Assembly (NCBI RefSeq): GCF_027943255.1
Contig: NC_072893.1
Location: 9,796,001-9,860,000 of the forward strand
Direction of reading: 5' to 3'
Length of the DNA stretch: 64,000 bases
Source: Anastrepha obliqua
Taxonomy: Eukaryota; Arthropoda; Insecta; Diptera; Tephritidae
This document shows, piece by piece, positions 54,641 to 64,000 of this stretch. A model generated the notes under the pieces. That model was given only the letters and a program-made list of their open reading frames with translations. It did no database searches and was not told the DNA's origin. Within the stretch, counting starts at the first letter, position 1, and the number at the start of each line of letters is the position of its first letter. The position numbers and the translations under genes are program-made.

Positions 54641-54929
54641 TGGTTTTCACTCACTAAAAGATTATTGGCGAACACTTTATTTATATTTGTTTAGCTCCAT
54701 ATTAATTTACATTGAATTTGTTAGCAAATTATTTAAAATATTCCCATACACCTTCTACCACAAAGTATCTGCCAACAAAGGAAGCTAGCCTAGAGATACA
54801 ACAGATGTTTAACAATGAGACTAAAAAAATAAGAAAAAATATTTAATTTTTAGCACAAATATATATTCTCTATAATAAACAAAGTAAATGATCCCACTAT
54901 TAACAAAATGTGAAGAGGTAAATGCCATG
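54641..54929. other. Unassigned A+T-rich DNA
   Basis: No recognised motif. Confidence 0.4.
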
Positions 54930-55725
54930 AAAGCAGCGTAAAAACTGTAGGAGGTAAGGTCAACAAATCTCAAGTCGAAGCAAAAATCAGCTCAGGAAAA
55001 TAACTCTGCAAAAAGAAGAGATAACAGGAAAGGACGTGGTCGACCTCGCGTGATTCGAACCAGTGCAGCCTTAAAAGTCGTTCGAGAAAGAATTCGCAGA
55101 AATCCACTAACAAAGTAGAAAATCCTGTGCAGTGAAATGAATGTATCGACTAGATCAATGTCAAGACTAATTCAAACTGATCAACTTTTGACAACGCGCT
55201 TGAAGAAAATTAGACTCGACAAATGCAAGCAGCTTCTTCGGTGACACGCAGTCGACGACCTTGAAAATATTCTGAGAAAATTTTCACTCTTGAAAAATCT
55301 ATACTTAAAGTTCTAAGGACGCAAAAAATGTTGTCCGAAGGGTTCAGCGTGGTCACAATCCAGCCTCCGTAATGGTTTGGTGGGAGTATCTTGTAAAGGC
55401 GTTACATCTCTTAATTTCTCCGAAATATGGGTTAAGACCGGCGTAAAAATTAACCAGGAAGATGTCTGAAAAGGCGTGGTCAAGTGGTCTTGTATGAAGA
55501 GGGTAGGATCTTCCAGCAAGATTCCGCTCCATCAGTGGCTCGAAAGCCGAAATTCCTGGGTTCATAGCCACAGATGATTAACTGTCTGGAGGTCCAGATC
55601 TAAATCCATTGGACTACAATTTGTGGTCAGAATTGGAGAACTGGCCTATAGAAGACCTCACAGAAATTTGGAGAGTCTCAAAGAATATTTTGTGTAAAAG
55701 CAAATGGTGACCAATTCAAATGAAA
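54930..55725 (+). pseudogene. maT-type (DD37D) transposase relic
   Basis: Shifted frames give RKGRGRPRVIRTSAALKVVR, ERIRRNPLTK, MNVSTRSMSRLIQTD, KKIRLDKCKQLLR and NPASVMVWW. GRIFQQDSAPSVARKPK (second Asp) and LSGGPDLNPLDYNLWSELEN (third Asp) follow, and PHRNLESLKEYF closes it. The QQDSAP and SPDLNPLDY-LW motifs are those of DD37D maT elements. The first Asp region is not clear. Several stops. Confidence 0.75.
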
Positions 55726-55760
55726 ATTAAATTTTTTTTGGTTAAATAAAACCAACCGAC

Positions 55761-55968
55761 TAAGCACTGTGAGGGAAACGCTTGGTGTTTCTGAAACTTT
55801 GCAAAGCTTTTAACGACAGTTAAGCTCCTGTTGTTCCTGAATACATATTTTTCTTAGATAAAAGATGTCAATTTGGAATTTTATTTTCATATAACTAATA
55901 ACAAATTTGAAAGCAGATAGGGGCACTGCACTACAATTTATTGCTTAGTTTTGTCTTGACGGGGAATG
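55761..55968 (+). repeat. Direct repeat flanking non-LTR family B, left copy
   Basis: Starts CTAAGCACTGTGAGGGAAAC and ends near TTGCTTAGTTTTGTCTTGAC. It recurs at 56706-56910 in the same order with scattered differences. The two copies bracket the family B fragment exactly. Confidence 0.9.
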
Positions 55969-55969
55969 T

Positions 55970-56705
55970 CTGGCATCTCTCTCGATTGCATCCGAATACT
56001 TCGATATCAGCCTCATTTGGGTTCCCGGCCACAGCGGCATAAAGGGAAACCGCTGGGCTGATCAGCTGGCTAGACTTCGAACTATGGAGCCGGTTTCATC
56101 ACAGAATGAGAGGATTGTGGTCTGTTTCTGGAAAGATGGGCCTTGAGTAAACTCAGCGAGCACTAGGCTAGTGCACAAACGTGCAAAGTCACAAGATCCT
56201 TCTGACCACGGGTAGATCGGGGCCGCTCGAGGTAACTAACTAACTAAGGCCAAAAAAGCCGCAGCTCTCGAATTTGGTGGGTATCTCTAACGGACATTCT
56301 TCGTTAGGTGTCCATGCGGTGAGACTTTGGATCGCCTGAAGTGCATTCGATGTCTTGAGGACGAAATGGAATCATCTCTACAACTTCTTCTCAGCTGCCC
56401 TGCTCTCGTCTGGCAAAAATTTAGACATCCGGGCTCTCACTTTTTCGCTACACCTGCAGATATAGCGGGTCTAAATATCATACATCTGATGAAGTTCATC
56501 CGTAGCTTGATACGGCTAACTACGAACGTAAATCAGCCACCGTCGGCGTCGTCGTAAGTGTATGGTCATCATCCCTTAATTCCAAGGCTCCTTCTTCCTT
56601 CCCTTCTCATTTCTTCTTTCCCCTGTATGGTATCACAATGGACGATTTTTTAATATTTGTCCAAGTATACTTAAAGCAAGGGCAGCCATTTAACCTAACC
56701 TAACC
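55970..56705 (+). pseudogene. Non-LTR family B, 5'-truncated copy
   Basis: Begins CLASLS then IASEYFDISLIWVPGHSGIK (RNase H, WVPGH intact) and GNRWADQL (GN--AD). Later CIRCLEDEMESSLQLLLSCP is a knuckle remnant, and a 3' UTR identical in order to 1-180 follows, ending TTTAACCTAACC. The 5' truncation lies inside RNase H. Direct repeats of about 205 bp flank it. Confidence 0.8.
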
Positions 56706-56910
56706 CTAAGCACTGTGAGGGAAACGCTTAGTGTTTCTGAAACTTTGCAAAGCTTTTAACCACAGTTAAGTTCCTGTTGGTAATAGTCTATTACACATTT
56801 TTATTAGATAAAAGATGTCAAATTCGATTTTTTCTTCATGTAATGAATAACAAAATGAAAGCAGATAGGGCGCGTCACTACACTTTATTGCTTAGTTTTT
56901 GTCGTGACCA
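56706..56910 (+). repeat. Direct repeat flanking non-LTR family B, right copy
   Basis: Starts CTAAGCACTGTGAGGGAAAC immediately after the family B tail and ends TTGCTTAGTTTTTGTCGTGA. Compared with the left copy there are substitutions and small indels across its length. Confidence 0.9.
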
Positions 56911-57530
56911 GCCCTAATGTCGAGACGTAAACAGACATTCATTTATGCCAATACCAATAACAACACGGCGGCTTCTCTTTGTTGCAGTGGCATCGATATT
57001 CACCGTTGCTCATAGAAATGAGCGAAACAACTTTGTATCTGTTATTAGGTTCTGCCGCTGTATAAATTCCCCCAAGTGCTTGTTTTGGCTTTGGTCAATA
57101 GGCCAGCTTGCGGCTAGCGGAAATAATAGCAATGGCATGGGCAATATCAGTAGCAATAACGGTAATCTATAGCTGTAGCGTTTGGCTCAGACGTAACGTC
57201 ATCAGTAAAAGGAATACAGCCTTTTTGGTTTAACTGCTTTCAACTGCAACTGCACAGCAGTAAATTCTGCTTATATGCCTTTGGCGGCGTGCGAGGCATT
57301 ACCACAAATGTTGGTTGATTGATGCCCAAATTTCAACGCATCAGCATAACGTACCAACATTTTCAGCTTAGAGTCAAGCATTGCAATCTGAAAAATGTTA
57401 TCGCTAGTTGCATTAACCCTCTAGTGGGCAAGGCCGTGTACAAATTGGCAACACTTTACTCTGATTTAAATATAATATGAGTCAAATTAATTTTCTTTCG
57501 TATTTCATAAGAGCCATCCAAATTAGATTG
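56911..57530. other. Unassigned intergenic DNA
   Basis: A 75-codon open frame at 56945-57172 has no recognised domain. Confidence 0.4.
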
Positions 57531-57535
57531 TTGTA

Positions 57536-58480
57536 AAGGGTGATCAATTTAGAGATATCGGATTTTAAATTGAAGTAAAACAACGAAAATTCAAATAGAT
57601 TAGGTAATCTTTATAATTTTTGTGTAGAACTACCATATTCATGACACTTATTTTTTTAAGATAGTCCCTTTCATATGTTGGCAGCGATTGCGCAGTAATT
57701 CGATTTGAATGACTCGCAGGAGAACTTCGGTCAATATCTCGTGAATATCTTTAGTAATGTTGGCTTCCAATACCTCAGTCGAGGCTGATTTGTCCACAAA
57801 GCATTCAAACTTTACACACCAACACAAATAAAAGTCCAAAGGTGTGATATCACACGATCTTAGGGGCCAATCCACTGGTCCGAGACGAGAGTTAAATTGC
57901 GCACCGAAACGACGACGCAGTAAATCCATTGTTTCATGGGCTGTATGGCAAGTAGCGCCGTGGCCGTTTTGTTCGAATCGAATGTTGTGAAGATCACGAG
58001 CTTCAATTTCCGGCATCAAAAAATGGTTTATCATGGCACGATAGCCTTCGCCATTCACTGCTACATTGGCGCCAGCCTCATCTTTGAAGAAATATGGGCC
58101 GACGATTCATCCACTTCACAGGCCGCGCCAAGAGCACAACGACTGAAATTATGATCAGACAGCTTCAAAATTGGACTAGCTGTATTTGATATGCTTTCAA
58201 ACCAAGATCTTAGTAATAGTATCCAAGAAGTGCCATAAAGTAGTCCAAGTTGTTGAGATGAGCGCCGGTTCGATTCTTCCGTGTCTTCGACGAAACTCTC
58301 ATAGCCACAATATTCTCGTCACTTCGAGCTGTACGTGGTATACTCGGTCGAGTATCGTCCAATAATGTAAAATTATTCTCAATTTTGCCGATGGTTTGCC
58401 GAATAATGCGTTCGGTAGAACGGTTATGTATACTAAAACTTTCACAGAGCGTCGATTTTCGTAATACCCATTATCACCTA
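57536..58480 (-). mobile_element. DD41D mariner relic
   Basis: The left edge AAAGGGTGATCAATTTAGAG resembles other DD41D termini. On the minus strand: ENRRSVK-like start, RTIRQTIGKIENNFTLLDDT, SIPRTARSDENIV (N-terminal region), then a decayed segment lacking the first Asp. VNGEGYRAMINHFLMPEIEA, HGATCHTAHETMDLLRRRFG (second Asp site altered, QQDGATCH changed to QNGHGATCH) and DWPLRSCDITPLDFYL (third Asp) follow. The right terminus is not identified. Confidence 0.75.
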
Positions 58481-58481
58481 T

Positions 58482-59670
58482 GCATCAGTGGTCTGGATGA
58501 GATGCTCTGATTAGTCTACCACCACTTAATGTTTTCATCAAAGAAGAAGCCTTGAAGGACATCTGCGGGCTGAAACACAATGGGAATTGGTACCGCCCAT
58601 GTACGGCACTGGACAACAGAGTAGACATGGACTTCGATCCAACGGTCCTTGTCATGCCCCTTGACTCCATGCCATCCAGAGTCGTTCTTGACAAGTGATA
58701 CAGTGTTGCACTACCAGAGGCTCAATTGTGATCAAACTCAGAAAATGAGACCAGCAAACACTGTTTTCGCATTTTCACGGATGGCTCCAGGACCGAGCAC
58801 AGCTCCAACTCTGGGGTCTACGTTGAATCCAGCAGGTCAAAACTTCACTTTGCTCTTGGAATGCATGCATCTGTGTTTCCGGTGGAGGTGTATGCTGTTC
58901 AAGAAGCGATGAACTTTGTTGTGGAAAACAAATGGAGAGGCAGATCTATATGTGTCTGCAGCGACAGCCAAGTTACGCTCATGGCCTTAGACAGCCCCCC
59001 AACCACTTCAAGGGTAGTCGAGTCCTGTAAATCCAGGCTGAGCTATGTCGGTAGACATAATAGCCTGACAGTAACATGGGTTCCGGGACACGAGATCTCT
59101 GACTCTTTAACAAGACTGGAATTTGAGGCCAATTTTTTTGGCCCGGAGACCGTTCTGCCGCTCTCTTCTGCAGCCATCAAAGCCACGGTTAGTAAACGGG
59201 TTACTCTAAACCACATGCGAGCTTGACAGGCTGAGAGAGGCTGCAGATGGACAAAACTGATGTTACCTGTCAAGTCCGAACGGCTGTCGCAGTTCCTCCT
59301 GTCACTAAGCAGAGGGGACTGTAGGAGGCTGGTTGGACTGATGACGGGCCACTTTCTATGGGCAAAGCACATGGAAAAGGTGGGCATCTCAGGCAGTGCA
59401 CTTTGCCCAGCATGCGGAGAGGAGGATGAGACGGTGAACCACTTTCTGTGCGTCTGGCCCGCCTTTGCTCGAATCAGACTTGAGGTCTTTAACACTGATG
59501 TGTTAACAAGCACCCTCCTTGGCTCCTTGGCAGCACAAGATCTACTCAGATTTCTACGGCGGTCGAGTAGATTTAAAGATAAATAAAAAGGGAACCCGAG
59601 TGCAGTACAATGGTTTTAATTGTGTCTGAGTGCTGCACTTGCTAATCTGTCCCGACAAAAAAAAACCTGT
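58482..59670 (+). pseudogene. Non-LTR family E, RNase H to 3' end, well preserved
   Basis: VITYASVVW-like sequence (end of RT) precedes 58490. Then: IFTDGSRTEHSSNSGVYVES (RNase H Asp), VEVYAVQEAMNF (Glu), ICVCSDSQVTLMALD (Asp) and LTVTWVPGHEISDSLTRLEF (His; the GN--AD part altered). A TGA near 59226 interrupts the frame. LVGLMTGHFLWAKHMEKVG, ALCPACGEEDETVNHFLCVW (knuckle) and LLRFLRRSSRFKDK before TAA complete it. The tail ends near TCTGTCCCGACAAAAAAAAA. Only one stop and few frame changes. Confidence 0.8.
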
Positions 59671-60639
59671 TGTACTATTTGCAAGCGTTGTTGAAGTATC
59701 AGTTTTTCTATTATGATCACCCGTGATCTGTCAAAAAAACTCTATTGGAAAAAGTACCTCCAATCAGATCACCCGTTATATATACTCGTATATATGTATA
59801 TTTCTCTTTTTTGAAAATGGACGAGGGTGTGTTAAAGTTAATTCAAAATACACTCATAAACATGAATAAAAATATGCATAAATTATGAACCTTAAAATAC
59901 TTCAAAAATAAGTCACTCCAAAATCCAAACTCTCAGGTTTCATATGAAGGCCACTTCAAGTTTAAAGGCAAACAATGTAACTCCAGCCGCTATCAATATC
60001 CGCTGACCCATTTACACAGTCACTTATACACATTCGTACATGCGCTCATACTCACACACATGCACACTGGCACACGCATATGAATACATTATAAATAACT
60101 GCAGCCGAGCTGTCTATTTTGACAAGCTGCCTTCCCCTTTGAATGTTAATACTGTAACTAGTGGCGAGCATCCAATCTACATCTCACTTCGTTCACAGCC
60201 AGGTGACCCCAAAATGCATGCCATGCCAAGCTAAAACTTTTGAATAGGGAGTAACTTCATTTTCAACTTCACACATGACAATGCGTCAGAAATGTAGTCG
60301 ATTGGAAATTACGACCCGATTAACATTCAACACATAGGCTGCTGGCAAGTAAGTGCGTTTGTGTTGGTATGTGTGTGTGTGTGTGTGTATATGCGACAGT
60401 AAGCATTGTGCGCTATGAAGGAGAGCAAAGCGAATAACTTTGAATAGGCTGCGTCAAATTGAATGCGCTCGAGATGAGCTTTTCATTAAATCACTCCAAT
60501 AAGCATTTCGTTATTTAGAAGAATTATGCGTGCACATACACTTTGTACACACTGTGTGTCCAGTAAAATAGCAGCTAAATCAGTGCTGTGAAATAATTTG
60601 ATCCTAAAGTGCTAATAAATTATACAAACGCGAAGGCAG
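59671..60639. other. Unassigned intergenic DNA with simple repeats
   Basis: Contains a GT dinucleotide run near 60370-60390 and TATATATACTCGTATATATG near 59777. No gene recognised. Confidence 0.45.
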
Positions 60640-60840
60640 ACGCACAATTAAATGGCAGTCGCTTCGTCAAGTTTTAAAGTAGCATAGGCGTGGAAGGTAG
60701 TGCGCGAGAGGTCAGGCGGCTGACTCATTAATTTGATCTTTTGGTACTCAAAATCTCTTTTGTGTGAGCCGATACGTGAGAGCTCGCATTGTCTTGGTGA
60801 AAGAGGATTTGTCGCGGGCGGTTGGTTTTCCTTAATCCGA
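60640..60840 (-). pseudogene. Mariner fragment of a further family
   Basis: The minus strand from about 60822 reads HQDNASSHVSAHTKEILSTK in one frame, then MSQPPDLSRTTF, resembling the HQDNASSH...HPPYSPDLAPNDFF block around the second and third catalytic Asp. Short and frameshifted. It differs from the neighbouring mariner (60985-61896), so two mariner families meet here. Confidence 0.5.
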
Positions 60841-60849
60841 AAATTTCTG

Positions 60850-60984
60850 GCGAACAAATGGCTACCCGTAGACATCGCAGGCAGAATTGCCGCTGCACAT
60901 ACCGCAATCAGACTGAGGGGTTCGGGCTATAGGCTCAACCTCACGTATGGGCACTCAAGCATACTTAAAAACTTCGAGTTGTGA
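60850..60984 (+). pseudogene. Possible non-LTR pol linker fragment
   Basis: Reads ANKWLPVDIAGRIAAAHTAI, RLRGSGYRLNLTYGHSSIL. This resembles the region between RT and RNase H in Jockey-like pol (A-R---YGHS-IL). It lies between two mariner pieces of opposite orientation. Confidence 0.4.
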
Positions 60985-61896
60985 ACGAAGATGTTGAATT
61001 GGAGGCATTGCTCAATGAGGATCCGTGTCAAACGGAAGAAGGGCTTGCTTCAGTATTAGGAGTCACCCGCCAATCCATTTCCAAGCGATTGCATGCTTTG
61101 GGAATGATTCAGAAACCGGGGACTTGGATTCCTTATGAGTTAAAAACAAGGGATGTTGAACGTCGTTTTTTCGACGTTTCGCCTGTGAACAACTGCTCCA
61201 GCGGCAAAAAAGTAAGGGTTTTCTTCATCGCATCGAAACTGGTGATGAAAAATGGATTAATTACAACAATCCAAAGAAAAGAAAGTCATAGGAACTGCCC
61301 GGTCATGCTTCTACGTCGTCGCTTCGGTCGAATATTCACGCTGCGAAGGTGATGCCATGTATTTGGTGGGACCAAGTTGGGGTTATTTATTATGAGCTGT
61401 TAAAACCAAGCGAAACCATCACAGAGGATCGGTATCGACTTCAATTGATGCGATTGAGCCGAGCACTGCGCGAGAAGCGGCCGCAATACGCGGGAAGGCA
61501 TGAAAAAGTGATCCTATAGCATAACAACGCTCGGCCTCACGTTGCCAACCCGTTAAAATCTATCTGAAAATACTGAAATGGGAAATCCTACCCCACCCGC
61601 CATATTCTCCAGATATTGCGCCGTTCGGTTATCCGATTATCACCTGTGCCGATCGATGGCACATGGTCTAGCTGACCAGCAGTTCCATTCATATGAAGGC
61701 ATCAAAAAATTGGCGTAATCCGTGGATAGCCTCAAAAGATGAACAGTTTTACCGCGACGGTATAAGAGGTCTACCAGTAAGATGGGAAAAAGTGGTAGCC
61801 AGCAATGGGCAATACTTTCAATGATTCACTTGTAACCATTTCTTCAGAATAAAATTGTATTTTCATCAAAAAAACAGCGGGAACTTAGTTGCGCTC
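60985..61896 (+). pseudogene. Mariner (DD34D) relic, 5' truncated
   Basis: Reads VELEALLNEDPCQTEEGLAS, VLGVTRQSISKRLHALGMIQ (helix-turn-helix), TWIPYELKTRDVERRF (linker WIPYEL). Decayed continuations follow to ETGDEKWI-like sequence, LSRALREKRPQYAGRHEKVI, HNNARPHVA-like (second site, HDN changed to HNN), HPPYSPDIAP-like and VVASNGQYFQ. The right edge AGCGGGAACTTAGTTGCGCT matches 53136-53160 inverted. Many stops. The closest intact relative in the window is 37585-38862. Confidence 0.8.
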
Positions 61897-62035
61897 TTAA
61901 TAATTTAAATAATTAATATTTTTAAAGCCATCCTAATCATTGAATACCCCTTGAGATATTTAGAAATACTTATATTTTTTAGGTTAGGTTTTTTACTTTC
62001 CGGTATTTAGGTGTAATTTTTTGCCAGAGTAGTTT
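61897..62035. other. Unassigned short A+T-rich stretch
   Basis: No motif. It separates the mariner terminus from the SINE. Confidence 0.4.
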
Positions 62036-62342
62036 AAAAAAAAATAAATAATTGGCGCCTACACTTCTGTTAGGTGTTTAGCCGAGCTCCTCCTCCTATT
62101 TGTGGTGTGCGTCTTGATGTTGTTCCACAAATGGAGGGACCTACAGTTTGAAGCCGACTCCGAACGGCAGATATTTTTTTTCATGGCAGAAATACACTCG
62201 GAGGTTTGCCATTGCCTGCCGAGGGGCGACCGCTATTAGAAAAATGTTTTTATTAATTTTCACCGAGATTCGAACCAACGACCTCTCTGTGAATTTCGAA
62301 TGGTAATCACGCACCAACCCATTCGGCTACGGCGGCCGCCGT
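62036..62342 (-). mobile_element. tRNA-derived SINE, reference full-length copy
   Basis: On the minus strand: head GCCGTAGCCGAATGGGTTGG with TGCGTGATTACC (A box in tRNA-like context), then GTTGGTTCGAATCTCGGTGA (B box). Body: CTAATAGCGGTCGCCCCTCG, GCAATGGCAAACCTCCGAGT, ATCTGCCGTTCGGAGTCGGC, CCCTCCATTTGTGGAACAAC. Tail: GAGGAGGAGCTCGGCTAAAC, then GGCGCCAATTATTTATTTTT. Pol III transcription from the A and B boxes is expected by analogy with tRNA-derived SINEs. Other copies: 720-940, 12344-12535, 25597-25915, 43326-43585, 44505-44605 and 54333-54640. Confidence 0.9.
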
Positions 62343-62408
62343 AGGTTAGGTAACTATTTTTTAATTGCAATCATGCGAATTTTGAGCTTGCAGTGATGTA
62401 AAGAAGCA

Positions 62409-62652
62409 CAAGGTGGCGCAAAATTAATCACCCAATCGGAAGTTTTACAATTTTTACAAATGGTTTCATACGTCAAAGCTATATTTGACACTTGCGAACT
62501 AGGCAGCTGCAGTATACAAACAGACAAGCGAGGGAACGCATAAAGGTCAAGGATTTTCAACGATGTTTATCACACAAAATCATTTTCTCTTTTTTATGTA
62601 GTAAAGAACTTAAACGAAAACCAAATTTGATTATTAATTTTGCGCCACCTTG
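62409..62652. mobile_element. 244-bp MITE with about 20-bp TIRs
   Basis: The left end CAAGGTGGCGCAAAATTAAT and the reverse complement of the right end agree over 20 bases. The right side is followed by TA and the left preceded by CA, a likely altered TA. There is no coding region. The size, TIR length and TA border suggest a Tc1/mariner-driven MITE. Confidence 0.8.
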
Positions 62653-62654
62653 TA

Positions 62655-64000
62655 TTGCCAACGGAGTCACTAAGAACTTATCCCCACACGTAAGATCCAT
62701 CTAAGTACTTCCTGTAGTAAACAATTGCTCCACTCCTAAGCTCGATGATGCTGCACTTACCTCCTGTTTTCGCTCATCCAACGAATGATGCCAACAAATT
62801 ACATACACCTGTCCAACGGAAGTATTAGGTGGAGCTCAAGCAAACACAGGTACGAAAGCTTGAAAGCCTAAGTAGTAGTGTTAAACTGCTTAGAGAAACA
62901 AAAAGGATGAGTGATACTGAAAGTCTGTTGGTCAAACGTACATAATTTCATATTCATATATCTTCTTGCAAACAGGTTGCATGTTGCAAAGCGGCTGCAT
63001 GCTGCCGCTAGTTCATGCTTGCATACCATTTTGCTTCACCTTTTCACACGAATGCCAACAATCAGCAAAGTCCTTTTACAACTTTTCAAACAGTCAGTCG
63101 ACGCCATTGAAACATAACGGACGTGAACACGGAAGGATTAGTCACGTTTGGATGGTGAAGTGTGAGCACTTTTGTTTTTGTTGGTATGTGATTATTGAAT
63201 AGCTGTAACGGCAGCTTACACCTGTGTGCATATGCGCCTGCGTGTTGTGTACTAAGCGTAAATCGCATTAAGGCAAGTCAGCCCAGTGAAAAAAAAAAAA
63301 ACGAAAACGAAAATAATGTAGAACGTGTTGTCGGGCATGTGCGCGTAGCGGAAACCGGAAGCGGAAAACAGATGTGCTTTACTAAGTTATGAGTCGCGAC
63401 ACATTTGGCGCATTTCATATGAATTCGAATGTGAAAAAAACAACACACAATTCGAACGCAAAAACAACGGAAAAACGTGAATAAAGCGAAGAGTTGAAAA
63501 TATGAAGATTTTATATCCGTTGGCTCGGTTATAAGCGCGCGCTATGTAACTCATTTTCTTATGAATATTTCGCATGTGTCGATTTGTTTTTTGTTTGTGT
63601 ATTGCTTGAGCTAAACTGAAGGAAATTAAACATTGAAACGTGCTCGCCAGATATGAGCTGCGGTTTCGTATAAGAGCTTAAACAGTTTTGGTTTCAGTTG
63701 CTCTCCTTTACACACACACACACACGTGTACATGCTTCCTATATAAATATTTAAAAAAGCTAAATGTGGCACATAAAGTGCAAATGCACTCATTTCCGCC
63801 ACTTATTTGACTGCTTTCAGTCATTTGCACTAACACTAATACACTGTGACTCCGACACTGTGCATGTGAAAATGAATGAGAATGTGAAAGTGTAGCGCAA
63901 CGTTTGTCTAATGAGTTATTTAGCGATTCACTTGAAAGCGGCACTTTTCTATTCACCTCCACACATCAAAGTGCGCGAAGTGCCATTCACATAAATTACT
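62655..64000. other. Unassigned intergenic DNA
   Basis: Holds an A run at 63288-63300 and a CA dinucleotide run at about 63711-63725. Overlapping short frames on both strands have no recognised domain. Confidence 0.4.

Noticed and set aside
55300..55580. Antisense frames within the maT relic
   Set aside because: They are opposite-strand shadows; the + strand carries QQDSAP and PDLNPLDY motifs.

Overview
The window reads as intergenic, transposon-saturated DNA from a higher dipteran fly, most likely a tephritid fruit fly. The inference rests on A+T-rich non-coding sequence with insect-type microsatellites, on at least six copies of a DD41D ('rosa'-type) mariner lineage known from Ceratitis and other tephritids, and on Jockey-, RTE- and CR1-type non-LTR retrotransposons, maT (DD37D) elements, cecropia/mauritiana-like mariners and a tRNA-derived SINE. 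I see no host protein-coding gene, rRNA or functional tRNA gene.

Layout. 1-3.1 kb: non-LTR tails, a SINE and featureless DNA. 3.1-10.1 kb: a TIR-bounded mariner carrying two antisense retrotransposon fragments, an A+T-rich MITE-like block, a Jockey fragment abutting a mariner relic, a maT relic and a deleted DD41D element. 11.3-14.8 kb: an RTE retrotransposon cut exactly in its YADD motif by a 2.26-kb DD41D element, which itself holds SINE pieces and a collapsed helentron-like element. 15.3-18.7 kb: a Jockey RNase H domain interrupted by a TTAA-site MITE, then RT and Tc3-like pieces. 19.7-21.0 kb: a nearly intact DD41D element. 22.8-24.4 kb: the longest copy of Jockey family A. 26.9-30.7 kb: two non-LTR fragments and a mariner relic cut by a second TTAA MITE. 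32.2-35.7 kb: a 97-bp mariner MITE and antisense non-LTR pieces. 37.6-38.9 kb: a mariner with an uninterrupted transposase and identical terminal repeats, the only element here that looks potentially functional. 39-41.4 kb: a Jockey piece with a miniature DD41D inside, then a third TTAA MITE. 42-52.9 kb: RTE, Jockey and CR1-type pieces and mariner remnants. 53-56.9 kb: mariner chimeras, a SINE, a maT relic and a retrotransposon piece between 205-bp direct repeats. 57.5-62.7 kb: DD41D, Jockey family E, mariners, a SINE and a small MITE. The rest is unassigned.

The elements do not form a pathway. Their value is as nested history: several insertions can be undone on paper, restoring the interrupted reading frame and showing the target duplication (TTAA at 15.8 and 29.6 kb, TA at 12.0 kb). 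The best candidate for something under-described is a group of non-autonomous, TTAA-targeting elements with G-run termini. Coordinates of decayed elements are approximate, and family names come from motifs read by eye, not from database searches.
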